This document shows positions 1 to 6,375 of a stretch of 10,235 bases of DNA, in pieces. The stretch lies in the NCBI GenBank assembly GCA_017547345.1, contig JAFYPY010000127.1:1-10235 (forward strand). The letters run 5' to 3'. The stretch is from Bacillota bacterium (GTDB lineage: Bacteria > Bacillota_A > Clostridia > Peptostreptococcales > Anaerovoracaceae). How positions within the stretch are numbered: the first letter of the stretch is position 1; each line of letters opens with the position of its first letter. Below the pieces are notes generated by a model. The model saw only the letters and a list, made by a program, of their open reading frames with translations. It did no database searches and had not been told where the DNA came from. Both the position numbers and the translations under genes were made by a program.

Positions 1-339
1 GGTGCGTTATTTGGCATAATTTATGATGTGTGTTACAGCTATGTAGTAGGACCTACGGCAATAGCTCTTGTTTTAGTAGCTATTGCAGTTATTTTATTAA
101 GGTATTATGCCAATGTTGAAAATAGTATCAGTATGCTTGTAGTTTCCTTAATTGCATTCATTATTTATTATATTTTGAATTGGGGACTACATTTTATGGC
201 AGGCAATCCGATGGGGCTAGGATATGTTCTTCTTTCCTCCATTGGAACAATAATATATTCACTAATTGTAAACTTTGTAATCTACAAAGCGTTAATCAAG
301 AATGTAATAAAACACCACAAAGATAGGTATTTTATATGA
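1..339 (+). CDS. mreD: Rod shape-determining protein MreD, 3' part (5' end outside window)
   Basis: This is the C-terminal 112 residues of a small polytopic membrane protein. The reading frame is open from base 1, so the GTG at 28 is internal and not the true start. Hydrophobic stretches suggest three to four membrane segments, and the beginning (GALFGIIYD) resembles the conserved glycine-rich helix of MreD, with a short basic tail (KHHKDRYFI) at the end. MreD is an integral membrane partner of MreC and MreB in the elongasome, which directs lateral cell-wall synthesis. The stop codon overlaps the start of the next gene in an ATGA at 336-339, which implies translational coupling. The identification rests on hydrophobicity, size and position just before a PBP2 gene, since MreD is poorly conserved in sequence. 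Confidence 0.85.
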   Translation, partial: GALFGIIYDVCYSYVVGPTAIALVLVAIAVILLRYYANVENSISMLVVSLIAFIIYYILNWGLHFMAGNPMGLGYVLLSSIGTIIYSLIVNFVIYKALIKNVIKHHKDRYFI

Positions 340-3083
340 ACAAAAAATTACTTAATTCCAGATTTTATCAAATATTGTCACTTGTAATTATCCTTGTGCT
401 TATTCTAGGCATAAGGCTTTTTGTGCTGACAGTAGTTGAGCATAATAGATGGGATGAAGTTGCAGAAGGTCAAAATACGAAGTATATTACTACCTCTGCA
501 CCTAGAGGCGAGATTCTTGACAAATATGGTAGAGTCATTGCCACAAACAAGCAGGTTTTTGCTTTGACATTTAATGTTAGTGGTCTTTCCACAGACGAAA
601 TAAATGATTCGGCTTACAGTCTAGTTAAGATTCTTGAGGCAAACAAAGAAGAGTATGTAGACAATTTCCCAATAAGAATTGTAAATAAGGAATTTGTGTA
701 TTCCTTTGACATCGAAAAGAAAGAATGGCTTGCAGAAAAAAAATTCCCGTCATATTTCACTGCTGAGCAGGCATTCAATGCTATAAGAATTCAATATGAG
801 ATTGATCCTAAATTAGATAGATATGACGCCATGGAGGAATTACAAGATACCTATGGAGTGTATCCACCTATAAGCGTTAGAAGTATGACATATACTTTTG
901 ATAATAAGAAAAAAGAGTTTCTAGAAAAGTATGAGTTGAAGGAAAACTCTACTGCAGAAGAAGCTTTTGAGCAGCTTAGAGAATTATACAGTATCGACAA
1001 AAAGCTTTCCAACTCCGAAGCAAGAAAAATCTTTAGAATAAGAGAAGAAATTAAAGAGTTAGGTTACAACAAATATCGTTCAAGCACTATTGCAAAGAAC
1101 ATCTCTGATAATACAGTTATACAGATTGAAGAAATGTCCGATGAATTAAAAGGTGCAGATATAGTATCCGAAACTATAAGATATTATCCTAATGGAGCAA
1201 CTTTGGCACACGTACTTGGATATATGGGAAGTATTTCAGACTATCAATATGAAGAGTATGTTACGGAAAAGGGCTATAATGCTACAGACTTGATAGGAAA
1301 AGACGGAATTGAAGCTGTCATGGAAGATTATTTGAAGGGAACAGATGGTGTAACTGCTGTTAGAGTAAATAATCTTGGCGACTATATAGAAACAATCAGT
1401 GAGTCAGAGCCTAAAGCTGGTCAAAATGTATACTTGACTATCGACTTGGATTTACAAAAGGTTGCAGAAGATGGCTTAGCAGAAGTAATAAGAGCAACTC
1501 AAACGGGAACAACCTACAAAGGCAAATATGGCAATTCTGGTGTTGCTAGATATCCAAACTGTGAATCTGGTGCGGTTGTTGCTGTAGATGTTGAAACGGG
1601 AGAGGTTCTTGCCATGGCAAGTTATCCTGACTATGACCCAAATATCTTCGCAGAAGGGATTTCCACAGAAGACTGGGCTTCCGTTCAAAGTGCAAATCCT
1701 AGAGACTATTTGGCTCCAACACCACTGTATAACATTGCAACAATGACATCTGTACAGCCGGGATCAACATTTAAGCCAATTACATCTGTTGCAGCTCTTC
1801 AAGCAGGTCTTGATCCTCATAAGAAACTGTTAGATAGAGGTGGAGTAGAAATTGGAGGCAGAACTTTCGGGTGCTATGTATGGAATAATGGTGGTGGCAC
1901 AGATGGCTGGCAGGATTTAGCTACAGGGCTTCAGAATTCCTGTAACTATTATTTCTACTGTATTGCTACGGGTAAGGACGCCAAAACCGGAGAATCTTTA
2001 GGATTTAGAGAGGAGATATCCATCGAAAAAATCATGGGTGTAGCCAAAGAATTCGGTTTAGGACTAGAAACTGGAATAGAAATCAGTGAAACTGTTGCAC
2101 CGCTTGCGTCTGCAGAACGTAAGATGGAAGGCATGAAGGATTCATTGTGGTACTATCTATATAGTACAGCAGTCAATTACTGGCCACAAAAGGTAATTGA
2201 TAATGAAGAACAGCTTCAAAAGGAAATTGACACTATTGTAAGCTGGACAGAAGAAAATCCTACAAGAGAAGAAATAATCGATCGAATAGAAAAACAGACT
2301 TCCATAATTAAAAGCAAGGTGGAAACTGTTACAGATATTTGTAAGTATTCATATTTCAATCAAGCTTCTTGGACAATCGGGGACGAATACAATATCTCTA
2401 TTGGACAAGGGGATAACTCATATACGGTAGCTCAGATGGCTAGGTATGTGGCAACCCTCGGCAATGATGGATTAAGAAACGAACTTAGCTTAATCAAGAA
2501 TATTGAGGGTGAAAAAACTAAAGAAGAAAAAGAACAATATCAGATTGATGTTACAGAAGACGAAATGGCAGCGGTACTTGAGGGTATGAGACGAGTTACT
2601 AAGGCTGGTACATTGGCAGGTCTGTTTGATTCTGTTGGGATCAATGCAGCGGGCAAAACAGGTACAGCCGAAGTTGCCGGATATATTCAGCCAGACGATG
2701 AAGTGGCATATGTACAGAGTCATTTGTCTTCCATAGCGCCGGGCGTAACTTGGGATCAAGTTGCAGCTGAGATGAAAATACTTATGCGTGAAGAACCTGA
2801 AAATTATCCTACAGAAAACGATGCTGTTGATAAGGCGGTTATCGAGGCAAGCGGCGGTAGGATTACCATGGAAGATGTAAATAAGTATAAGGACACTTAC
2901 GACGAATTCGCGTGGACGGTTACTTTAGCTCCGGTAGAAGATCCTAAGATTGCAGTAGTAGTTATGCTGGTTCAGGGTGGAACGTCAGCAAACGCCGGCC
3001 CTGTAGCAAAGGATATAATCGCAGAGTATTTATTAAATGAAAAAAAATATGCACAAGCAGATTTTAGCACTAAAATGCAGTAA
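336..3083 (+). CDS. mrdA: Penicillin-binding protein 2 (class B transpeptidase, MrdA/PBP2 type), unusually long
   Basis: This 915-residue membrane-anchored D,D-transpeptidase cross-links peptidoglycan during elongation, working with the MreBCD/RodA complex. Residues about 10-34 form a single N-terminal membrane anchor. The dimerisation domain begins with PRGEILD (56-62) and includes IGKDGIE (320-326). The transpeptidase domain has all three active-site motifs: STFK with catalytic Ser477, SCN (535-537) and KTGT (774-777). Family members are usually about 600-700 residues. The extra length lies in an N-terminal duplication (about 122-239), an insert of roughly 65 residues between SCN and KTGT (about 600-680), and one of roughly 60-70 residues directly after KTGTAE (about 783-855). 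The start overlaps the mreD stop and has only a weak AGATAGG ribosome site, fitting coupled translation. No frameshift or missing catalytic residue is seen, so it should be active. SpoVD/PBP2B-type division enzymes are the alternative, but there is no PASTA domain and the mreD context favours PBP2. Confidence 0.95.
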   Translation: MNKKLLNSRFYQILSLVIILVLILGIRLFVLTVVEHNRWDEVAEGQNTKYITTSAPRGEILDKYGRVIATNKQVFALTFNVSGLSTDEINDSAYSLVKILEANKEEYVDNFPIRIVNKEFVYSFDIEKKEWLAEKKFPSYFTAEQAFNAIRIQYEIDPKLDRYDAMEELQDTYGVYPPISVRSMTYTFDNKKKEFLEKYELKENSTAEEAFEQLRELYSIDKKLSNSEARKIFRIREEIKELGYNKYRSSTIAKNISDNTVIQIEEMSDELKGADIVSETIRYYPNGATLAHVLGYMGSISDYQYEEYVTEKGYNATDLIGKDGIEAVMEDYLKGTDGVTAVRVNNLGDYIETISESEPKAGQNVYLTIDLDLQKVAEDGLAEVIRATQTGTTYKGKYGNSGVARYPNCESGAVVAVDVETGEVLAMASYPDYDPNIFAEGISTEDWASVQSANPRDYLAPTPLYNIATMTSVQPGSTFKPITSVAALQAGLDPHKKLLDRGGVEIGGRTFGCYVWNNGGGTDGWQDLATGLQNSCNYYFYCIATGKDAKTGESLGFREEISIEKIMGVAKEFGLGLETGIEISETVAPLASAERKMEGMKDSLWYYLYSTAVNYWPQKVIDNEEQLQKEIDTIVSWTEENPTREEIIDRIEKQTSIIKSKVETVTDICKYSYFNQASWTIGDEYNISIGQGDNSYTVAQMARYVATLGNDGLRNELSLIKNIEGEKTKEEKEQYQIDVTEDEMAAVLEGMRRVTKAGTLAGLFDSVGINAAGKTGTAEVAGYIQPDDEVAYVQSHLSSIAPGVTWDQVAAEMKILMREEPENYPTENDAVDKAVIEASGGRITMEDVNKYKDTYDEFAWTVTLAPVEDPKIAVVVMLVQGGTSANAGPVAKDIIAEYLLNEKKYAQADFSTKMQ
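699..1052 (+). repeat. Internal duplication in the PBP2 pedestal region (two units, residues 122-172 and 186-239)
   Basis: Two segments of the encoded PBP2 align without gaps: one starting YSFDIEKKEWL (bases 699-851) and one starting YTFDNKKKEFL (bases 891-1052). Counted by eye, about 19 of the first 44 positions are identical. Shared landmarks are the Y-x-F-D start, a K-K-E-[WF]-L run, T-A-E-x-A-F, R-x-x-Y-x-I-D and K-L. Both look helical and charged. The second unit runs on into the conserved part of the domain (KYRSSTIAKNIS), so the first is probably the added copy. The DNA copies have diverged, so this is an old protein-level duplication and not a recent DNA repeat. Confidence 0.75.
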
Positions 3084-3089
3084 GAAGAC

Positions 3090-3095
3090 AGGAGG
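3090..3095 (+). promoter_or_regulatory. Strong ribosome binding site for the MinD-like gene
   Basis: A perfect AGGAGG lies six bases before the ATG at 3102, in the 18-base gap after the PBP2 stop. It is much stronger than the site before PBP2, so the MinD-like protein is likely translated efficiently from the shared transcript. Confidence 0.85.
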
Positions 3096-3101
3096 AAAGC
3101 T

Positions 3102-3833
3102 ATGGGCAAGGCTATTGTAATAGCATCGGGTAAAGGCGGAACAGGTAAAACTATGTTTTCTGCTAACCTTGGTGTGACATTAGCACTACAAGGCCATAAG
3201 GTAGTTCTCATAGACCTTGATACGGGTTTAAGAAATTTGGACCTGTATCTTGGGATAGAAAACAATATAGTATATGATGTCAATGATGTATTAACAGGTG
3301 TGTGTAGAATAAGACAAGCCTTGGTAAAAGTAAAAGCTTTCCCCGGCCTAATGTTTATGGCGGCTTCTCCGCAGAAACCTACTGGTGAGATTACGCCACT
3401 ACACATTAAAGTTTTATGCAACAAGTTAAAACAAAAATATGATTATATAATTATCGATGCGCCGGCAGGAATTGACGACGGAATGGTCCTTGCCACCGGT
3501 GGATGCGATATGGGTATAATCGTTGTGACACCTGAGTATGCATCCTTGAGGAATGCTGAAATTGTTAAAACTACTTTAGAAGAACAAGGAATCGAGAAGA
3601 TTTCTTATGTAGTGAACAAAATTGACTTAAAACTAATTGAGACAGGCAAGGCACCTTCTTTTGAAGAAGTGACTAAAAACATTAGGGATAAGATTGTAGG
3701 AATAATACAAAAGGATGACAATATTCATGTTTCTACTAATTTGGGTATTCCTATAGTTTCGATGACAGATACTTATATTTCCAAGAGCTTTATGGCTATG
3801 GGAATGAGAATTAAAAAACTTTTAAGAGACTAA
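3102..3833 (+). CDS. minD: MinD-like ParA-family P-loop ATPase without the usual C-terminal membrane helix
   Basis: This 243-residue protein has the deviant Walker A motif of MinD/ParA ATPases, GKGGTGKT, with the signature Lys11 and the P-loop Lys16. It also has the switch I region LIDLDTGLRNLD with Asp38 and Asp40, and Walker B ending at Asp119 in IIIDAPAGID. Residues around GLRNLDLYLGIENNIVYD match MinD well, better than ParA or Mrp. MinD dimerises on the membrane with ATP and positions the division septum by recruiting MinC. Typical MinD is about 260-270 residues and ends in an amphipathic membrane-targeting helix. This one stops at RIKKLLRD, roughly 20 residues earlier, so that helix seems absent. 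It is the last gene of the mreD - PBP2 transcript and has no minC or minE beside it. It may be a true MinD with an unusual tail or a MinD-like paralogue with another cargo. Confidence 0.85.
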   Translation: MGKAIVIASGKGGTGKTMFSANLGVTLALQGHKVVLIDLDTGLRNLDLYLGIENNIVYDVNDVLTGVCRIRQALVKVKAFPGLMFMAASPQKPTGEITPLHIKVLCNKLKQKYDYIIIDAPAGIDDGMVLATGGCDMGIIVVTPEYASLRNAEIVKTTLEEQGIEKISYVVNKIDLKLIETGKAPSFEEVTKNIRDKIVGIIQKDDNIHVSTNLGIPIVSMTDTYISKSFMAMGMRIKKLLRD

Positions 3834-3878
3834 TAAAATAGATGCCCCATCATTAGAGCATCGTTGGTAAAACAATTA

Positions 3879-3914
3879 AACCGACCTATGGATATGATCG
3901 TAGGTCGGTTTTTT
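3879..3914 (+). terminator. Rho-independent terminator of the mreD-PBP2-minD operon
   Basis: AACCGACCTA (3879-3888) pairs perfectly with TAGGTCGGTT (3901-3910) around a 12-base loop, followed by a run of six T (3909-3914, sharing two with the stem). It lies 45 bases after the MinD-like stop. On the - strand the same stem is followed by a looser T-rich stretch (TTTAATTGTTTT), so it may also stop transcripts coming from the convergent dehydrogenase gene. Confidence 0.92.
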
Positions 3915-3996
3915 GTCTTATATATTGGCATGGTGAGAACCCACACCTGATGGACTACACTATGCACCACACCAAAGGGTGTAAAGATGTGTAATC
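3915..3996. other. Intergenic stretch between convergent genes, no gene recognised
   Basis: About 80 bases separate the + strand terminator from the stop codon of the - strand dehydrogenase. They contain only a small perfect hairpin, ACACC-AAAG-GGTGT at 3969-3982, with no T-run on either side, and several CACACC-like words. I see no open frame with a ribosome site and no recognisable RNA. It would form the 3' untranslated region of the dehydrogenase transcript. Confidence 0.5.
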
Positions 3997-4908
3997 TTAA
4001 ACTATTCTATTATGCTTTCCACCTGAAAGGAAGGACTCTAAGTTATCTGCAGAAGTTGTAGCAATAAGGCTTCTGGCTTCAATGGATGTCCAAGCAATAT
4101 GAGGAGTTATTATTATATTATTAACTCCTAGAAGACTATTTGTAGACAATATTGGTTCTTTTGAGACAACATCAAGTGCTGCCCCTGCAAGTTTACCGCT
4201 TTTTACTGCCTCTGCCAGATCTTCTTCGTTTATTAAAGCGCCTCTTGCTGTATTGATAAGCATCGCGCCATCTTTCATTTTAGAAATGAATTCCTTGTTT
4301 ATAAATCCTTTGTTTTCAGGAGTAGCAGGACAATGAAGGGAAATTATATCTGCCTTAATTGCACCAACCGGGTCTTTACTGTAAGGTATTACCTTCATTC
4401 CAAATGCAGAGGCAATCTCTCCAACTTGTTTTCCAATACTTCCGTAACCCACTATACCGAGAGTTTTGCCGCTTAATTGGAACATAGAGGATAGAGACAA
4501 TGAAAAGTCCTTGCATGTTGTCCATTCGCCTTCTTGGGATGCTTTGTCATGGAGTCCTACTCTATTACATAATTCAAGAAGTAAGGCGAAAGTATGCTGA
4601 GCAACAGACTCTGTTGAGTAAGCAGGTACGTTGCATACCGCGATGTTTCGCTCCTTGGCTGCTTTGATATCGATATTGTCATATCCAGTTGCTAAAGTTG
4701 AGATGAACTTAATATTTGGACAAGCATCCATTATCTGTTCGCTGATTACGCATTTACAAGTAAAAACAATTTCTGCATCGCCAATTCTTTCAACTAATTC
4801 GGATGGGGCAGATCTATCATAAACAGTCAAATCTCCGAAAGTTTCAAGTGCTTTCCAGTTCAAATCTCCCGGATTGATAGTGTATCCATCTAGTATAACA
4901 ATTTTCAT
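3997..4908 (-). CDS. D-isomer-specific 2-hydroxyacid dehydrogenase (glycerate dehydrogenase/hydroxypyruvate reductase-like)
   Basis: This 303-residue cytosolic NAD(P)-dependent oxidoreductase interconverts a 2-keto acid and its D-2-hydroxy acid. Its N-terminal catalytic domain (MKIVILDGYTINPGDLNW) resembles glycerate dehydrogenase/hydroxypyruvate reductase. The nucleotide-binding motif GYGSIG is at 154-159, and the catalytic set is complete: Arg222 in NTARG, Glu251 in SKEP and His270 in TPHIAW. The start chosen (ATG, bases 4906-4908) has AGGAGG five bases upstream. An in-frame ATG 12 codons earlier has no such site and would overlap the promoter -10. After strand beta-2 (YSKDP, 176-180) the chain goes almost directly to ADIISLHCP, about 15 residues short of the family norm. 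Ser177/Lys178 replace the acidic residue typical of strict NAD enzymes, so NADP use is possible. Substrate cannot be told from sequence; formate, phosphoglycerate and D-lactate enzymes are less likely. Confidence 0.9.
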   Translation of the reverse strand: MKIVILDGYTINPGDLNWKALETFGDLTVYDRSAPSELVERIGDAEIVFTCKCVISEQIMDACPNIKFISTLATGYDNIDIKAAKERNIAVCNVPAYSTESVAQHTFALLLELCNRVGLHDKASQEGEWTTCKDFSLSLSSMFQLSGKTLGIVGYGSIGKQVGEIASAFGMKVIPYSKDPVGAIKADIISLHCPATPENKGFINKEFISKMKDGAMLINTARGALINEEDLAEAVKSGKLAGAALDVVSKEPILSTNSLLGVNNIIITPHIAWTSIEARSLIATTSADNLESFLSGGKHNRIV

Positions 4909-4913
4909 ATTTT

Positions 4914-4919
4914 CCTCCT
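4914..4919 (-). promoter_or_regulatory. Ribosome binding site that fixes the dehydrogenase start
   Basis: On the - strand, AGGAGG is followed by five bases and then ATG (CAGGAGGAAAATATG). This decides for the start ending at 4908 over the in-frame ATG at 4942-4944, which would place this strong site inside the coding region. Confidence 0.9.
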
Positions 4920-4946
4920 GATGAAGTAAATTAAGTCTTCGCATAT

Positions 4947-4974
4947 ATTATAGCATTTAGTTTATGGAAAACAA
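4947..4974 (-). promoter_or_regulatory. Promoter of the dehydrogenase gene (extended -10)
   Basis: Reading the - strand, TATAAT (4952-4947) is preceded by TGC, forming an extended -10 element. A poor -35 match, TTGTTT (4974-4969), lies 16 bases upstream. It is placed about 38 bases before the start codon, in the gap shared with the rightward operon promoter. No operator-like palindrome is evident. Confidence 0.7.
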
Positions 4975-4993
4975 CAATGAAGCCGTAAATGTT

Positions 4994-5022
4994 TTGAAAA
5001 AACGGGAGGATTGTGATATAGT
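4994..5022 (+). promoter_or_regulatory. Promoter of the rph-led six-gene operon
   Basis: TTGAAA (4994-4999) and TATAGT (5017-5022) are 17 bases apart, and TGA just before the second hexamer makes it an extended -10. A perfect TATAAT at 5022-5027 overlaps and could serve instead, but its best -35 would be 22 bases away. Transcription would start near 5030, leaving a short leader with no room for a riboswitch. The leader carries a modest AAGG ribosome site at 5048-5051. Confidence 0.7.
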
Positions 5023-5056
5023 ATAATAGAATAATTATGTAAAGGAAAAGGATATA

Positions 5057-5770
5057 ATGAGAATAGATAATAGAACATGTGACCAAATTAGACAGGTAAA
5101 GATAACGAATAATTATCTAATGAGCCCACAGGGTTCTGTTTTGATTGAAATGGGTAACACAAAGGTTATATGCACTGCAATTGTCGAAAATTCAACAGCT
5201 AGACATTTAGTTGGATCAGGACAGGGGTGGGTAACTGCAGAATACGCAATGCTTCCTGGATCCACAGGAACAAGAAAGAAGAGAGACAAAGGCAAGACTG
5301 ACGGACGAAGTGTTGAGATTCAGAGACTGATTGGTAGAGCTCTTCGCAGCGTAGTAGATATGTCGAAACTTGGCGAAAGAACTATATGGATTGACTGTGA
5401 TGTAATTCAGGCTGATGGCGGAACAAGAACTGCTTCAATTACCGGTGCATTTGTAGCAATGGTTGAGGCAATGAAGTGGATGAAGAATGAAGGCATGATT
5501 GAAGAAATTCCTGTAACAGGTTTTGTTTCTGCAATCAGCGTTGGTATTGTAGAAGATGAGAAATTATTAGACCTTTGCTACCAAGAGGACTCAAGAGCAA
5601 TGGTAGATATGAATGTAGTTATGACTGACAAGGGAGAATATATTGAAATCCAGGGAACAGGAGAAGAAAGACCTTTTAGACCTGAAGAATTAATGGAACT
5701 TCTGTCCTTGGGAGCAAAAGGCTGTAGCGAACTGCACAGAATTCAAAAGGAAATTACGGGAGAAATATAA
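5057..5770 (+). CDS. rph: Ribonuclease PH (tRNA nucleotidyltransferase)
   Basis: This 237-residue cytosolic phosphorolytic 3'-5' exoribonuclease trims tRNA precursors and other RNAs, using inorganic phosphate and releasing nucleoside diphosphates; the family forms hexamer rings. It is full length for the family. Hallmarks are GQGWVTAEY (55-63), the [15 protein letters not shown] helix (87-101) and the strongly conserved [19 protein letters not shown] (113-131), whose GGTR contains phosphate-binding Arg124. The common N-terminal MRxDGR is MRIDNR here, a mild deviation. It is the first gene of the rightward operon, directly under the promoter, and lies two bases before the nucleotide-pool gene, an rph-rdgB pairing also found in Bacillus and many clostridia. 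Nothing suggests loss of function. Confidence 0.97.
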   Translation: MRIDNRTCDQIRQVKITNNYLMSPQGSVLIEMGNTKVICTAIVENSTARHLVGSGQGWVTAEYAMLPGSTGTRKKRDKGKTDGRSVEIQRLIGRALRSVVDMSKLGERTIWIDCDVIQADGGTRTASITGAFVAMVEAMKWMKNEGMIEEIPVTGFVSAISVGIVEDEKLLDLCYQEDSRAMVDMNVVMTDKGEYIEIQGTGEERPFRPEELMELLSLGAKGCSELHRIQKEITGEI

Positions 5771-5772
5771 AA

Positions 5773-6375
5773 ATGAAAAAAATTATAGCGGCGTCATCAA
5801 ATGCTCACAAAATTAAAGAAATACAAGCGATTATGGGCAAGTTTGGCATGGAAGTCGTATCAAGAAAAGATGCGGGAGTTCCTGATTTTGAAATAGTAGA
5901 AGATGGCGAGACTTTCGAAGAAAACTCTCTAAAAAAGGCTATGGAGATAATGAAGGCATCAGGTGAAATAACTGTTGCAGACGACTCCGGCTTGATGGTT
6001 GATTACCTAGGAGGAGCTCCAGGCGTTTATTCTGCAAGATTTGCAGGTGAAGAGTGTGACGATACAAAAAATAACAATAAACTTATAAAACTTTTAGAGG
6101 GTCTTTCTGCAGAAGAGAGAAAAGCTCAATTCGTTTCTGTTATCACATTAGTATATCCTAATGGAGAAGTTATCGTGGCTAGAGGCGAGTGTCCAGGTAG
6201 AATAATAGAAGTTCCTACGGGTGAAAACGGATTTGGGTATGACCCACTTTTCGTACCAGATGGAATAGAAAAGACTTTTGCACAACTAACTGAAGATGAA
6301 AAAAATGAAATAAGCCATAGAGCAAAGGCTCTTGAAAAGCTTGAAAAACTTCTTATGGAAAGGGAAGATGCCTAA
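5773..6375 (+). CDS. rdgB: XTP/dITP diphosphatase (non-canonical purine NTP pyrophosphatase, RdgB/HAM1 family)
   Basis: This 200-residue cytosolic enzyme hydrolyses XTP, ITP and dITP to the monophosphate and pyrophosphate, keeping deaminated purines out of DNA and RNA. Visible motifs are S-S-N-x-x-K (8-13, usually T-x-N-x-x-K), GETFEENSLKKA (45-56), ADDSGL (69-74, with the likely catalytic Asp71), GVYSARFAG (84-92), GFGYDPLF (153-160) and the base-recognition SHRAKAL (181-187). Length matches the family. It begins two bases after the rph stop, with GGGAG inside the end of rph as ribosome site, so expression is coupled to rph. The next gene starts on the base after its stop codon. The Thr-to-Ser change in the first motif is conservative. 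Confidence 0.97.
   Translation: MKKIIAASSNAHKIKEIQAIMGKFGMEVVSRKDAGVPDFEIVEDGETFEENSLKKAMEIMKASGEITVADDSGLMVDYLGGAPGVYSARFAGEECDDTKNNNKLIKLLEGLSAEERKAQFVSVITLVYPNGEVIVARGECPGRIIEVPTGENGFGYDPLFVPDGIEKTFAQLTEDEKNEISHRAKALEKLEKLLMEREDA

Noticed and set aside
28..30. GTG as start codon of a 103-residue protein
   Set aside because: The frame is open to base 1 and the residues before GTG (GALFGIIYD) continue the MreD-like membrane pattern, so the gene begins outside the window.
2972..3424. A 150-codon open frame on the - strand across the PBP2/MinD junction
   Set aside because: It lies antisense to two clear genes, has no ribosome site and no recognisable protein pattern; it is a shadow of their codon structure.
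3841..3862. GATGC...GCATC inverted repeat before the terminator, as a riboswitch or attenuator part
   Set aside because: Only a five-base stem with a 12-base loop, located after the last gene of the operon where no downstream gene on that strand would be controlled.
3969..3982. ACACC-AAAG-GGTGT hairpin as a terminator for the dehydrogenase
   Set aside because: The stem is only five pairs and no T-run follows on the - strand; the larger stem at 3879-3910 is a better candidate for both directions.
4909..4944. Upstream ATG giving a 12-residue longer dehydrogenase
   Set aside because: The added residues resemble no family N-terminus, the strong AGGAGG would be inside the gene, and the ATG sits right next to the -10 element.
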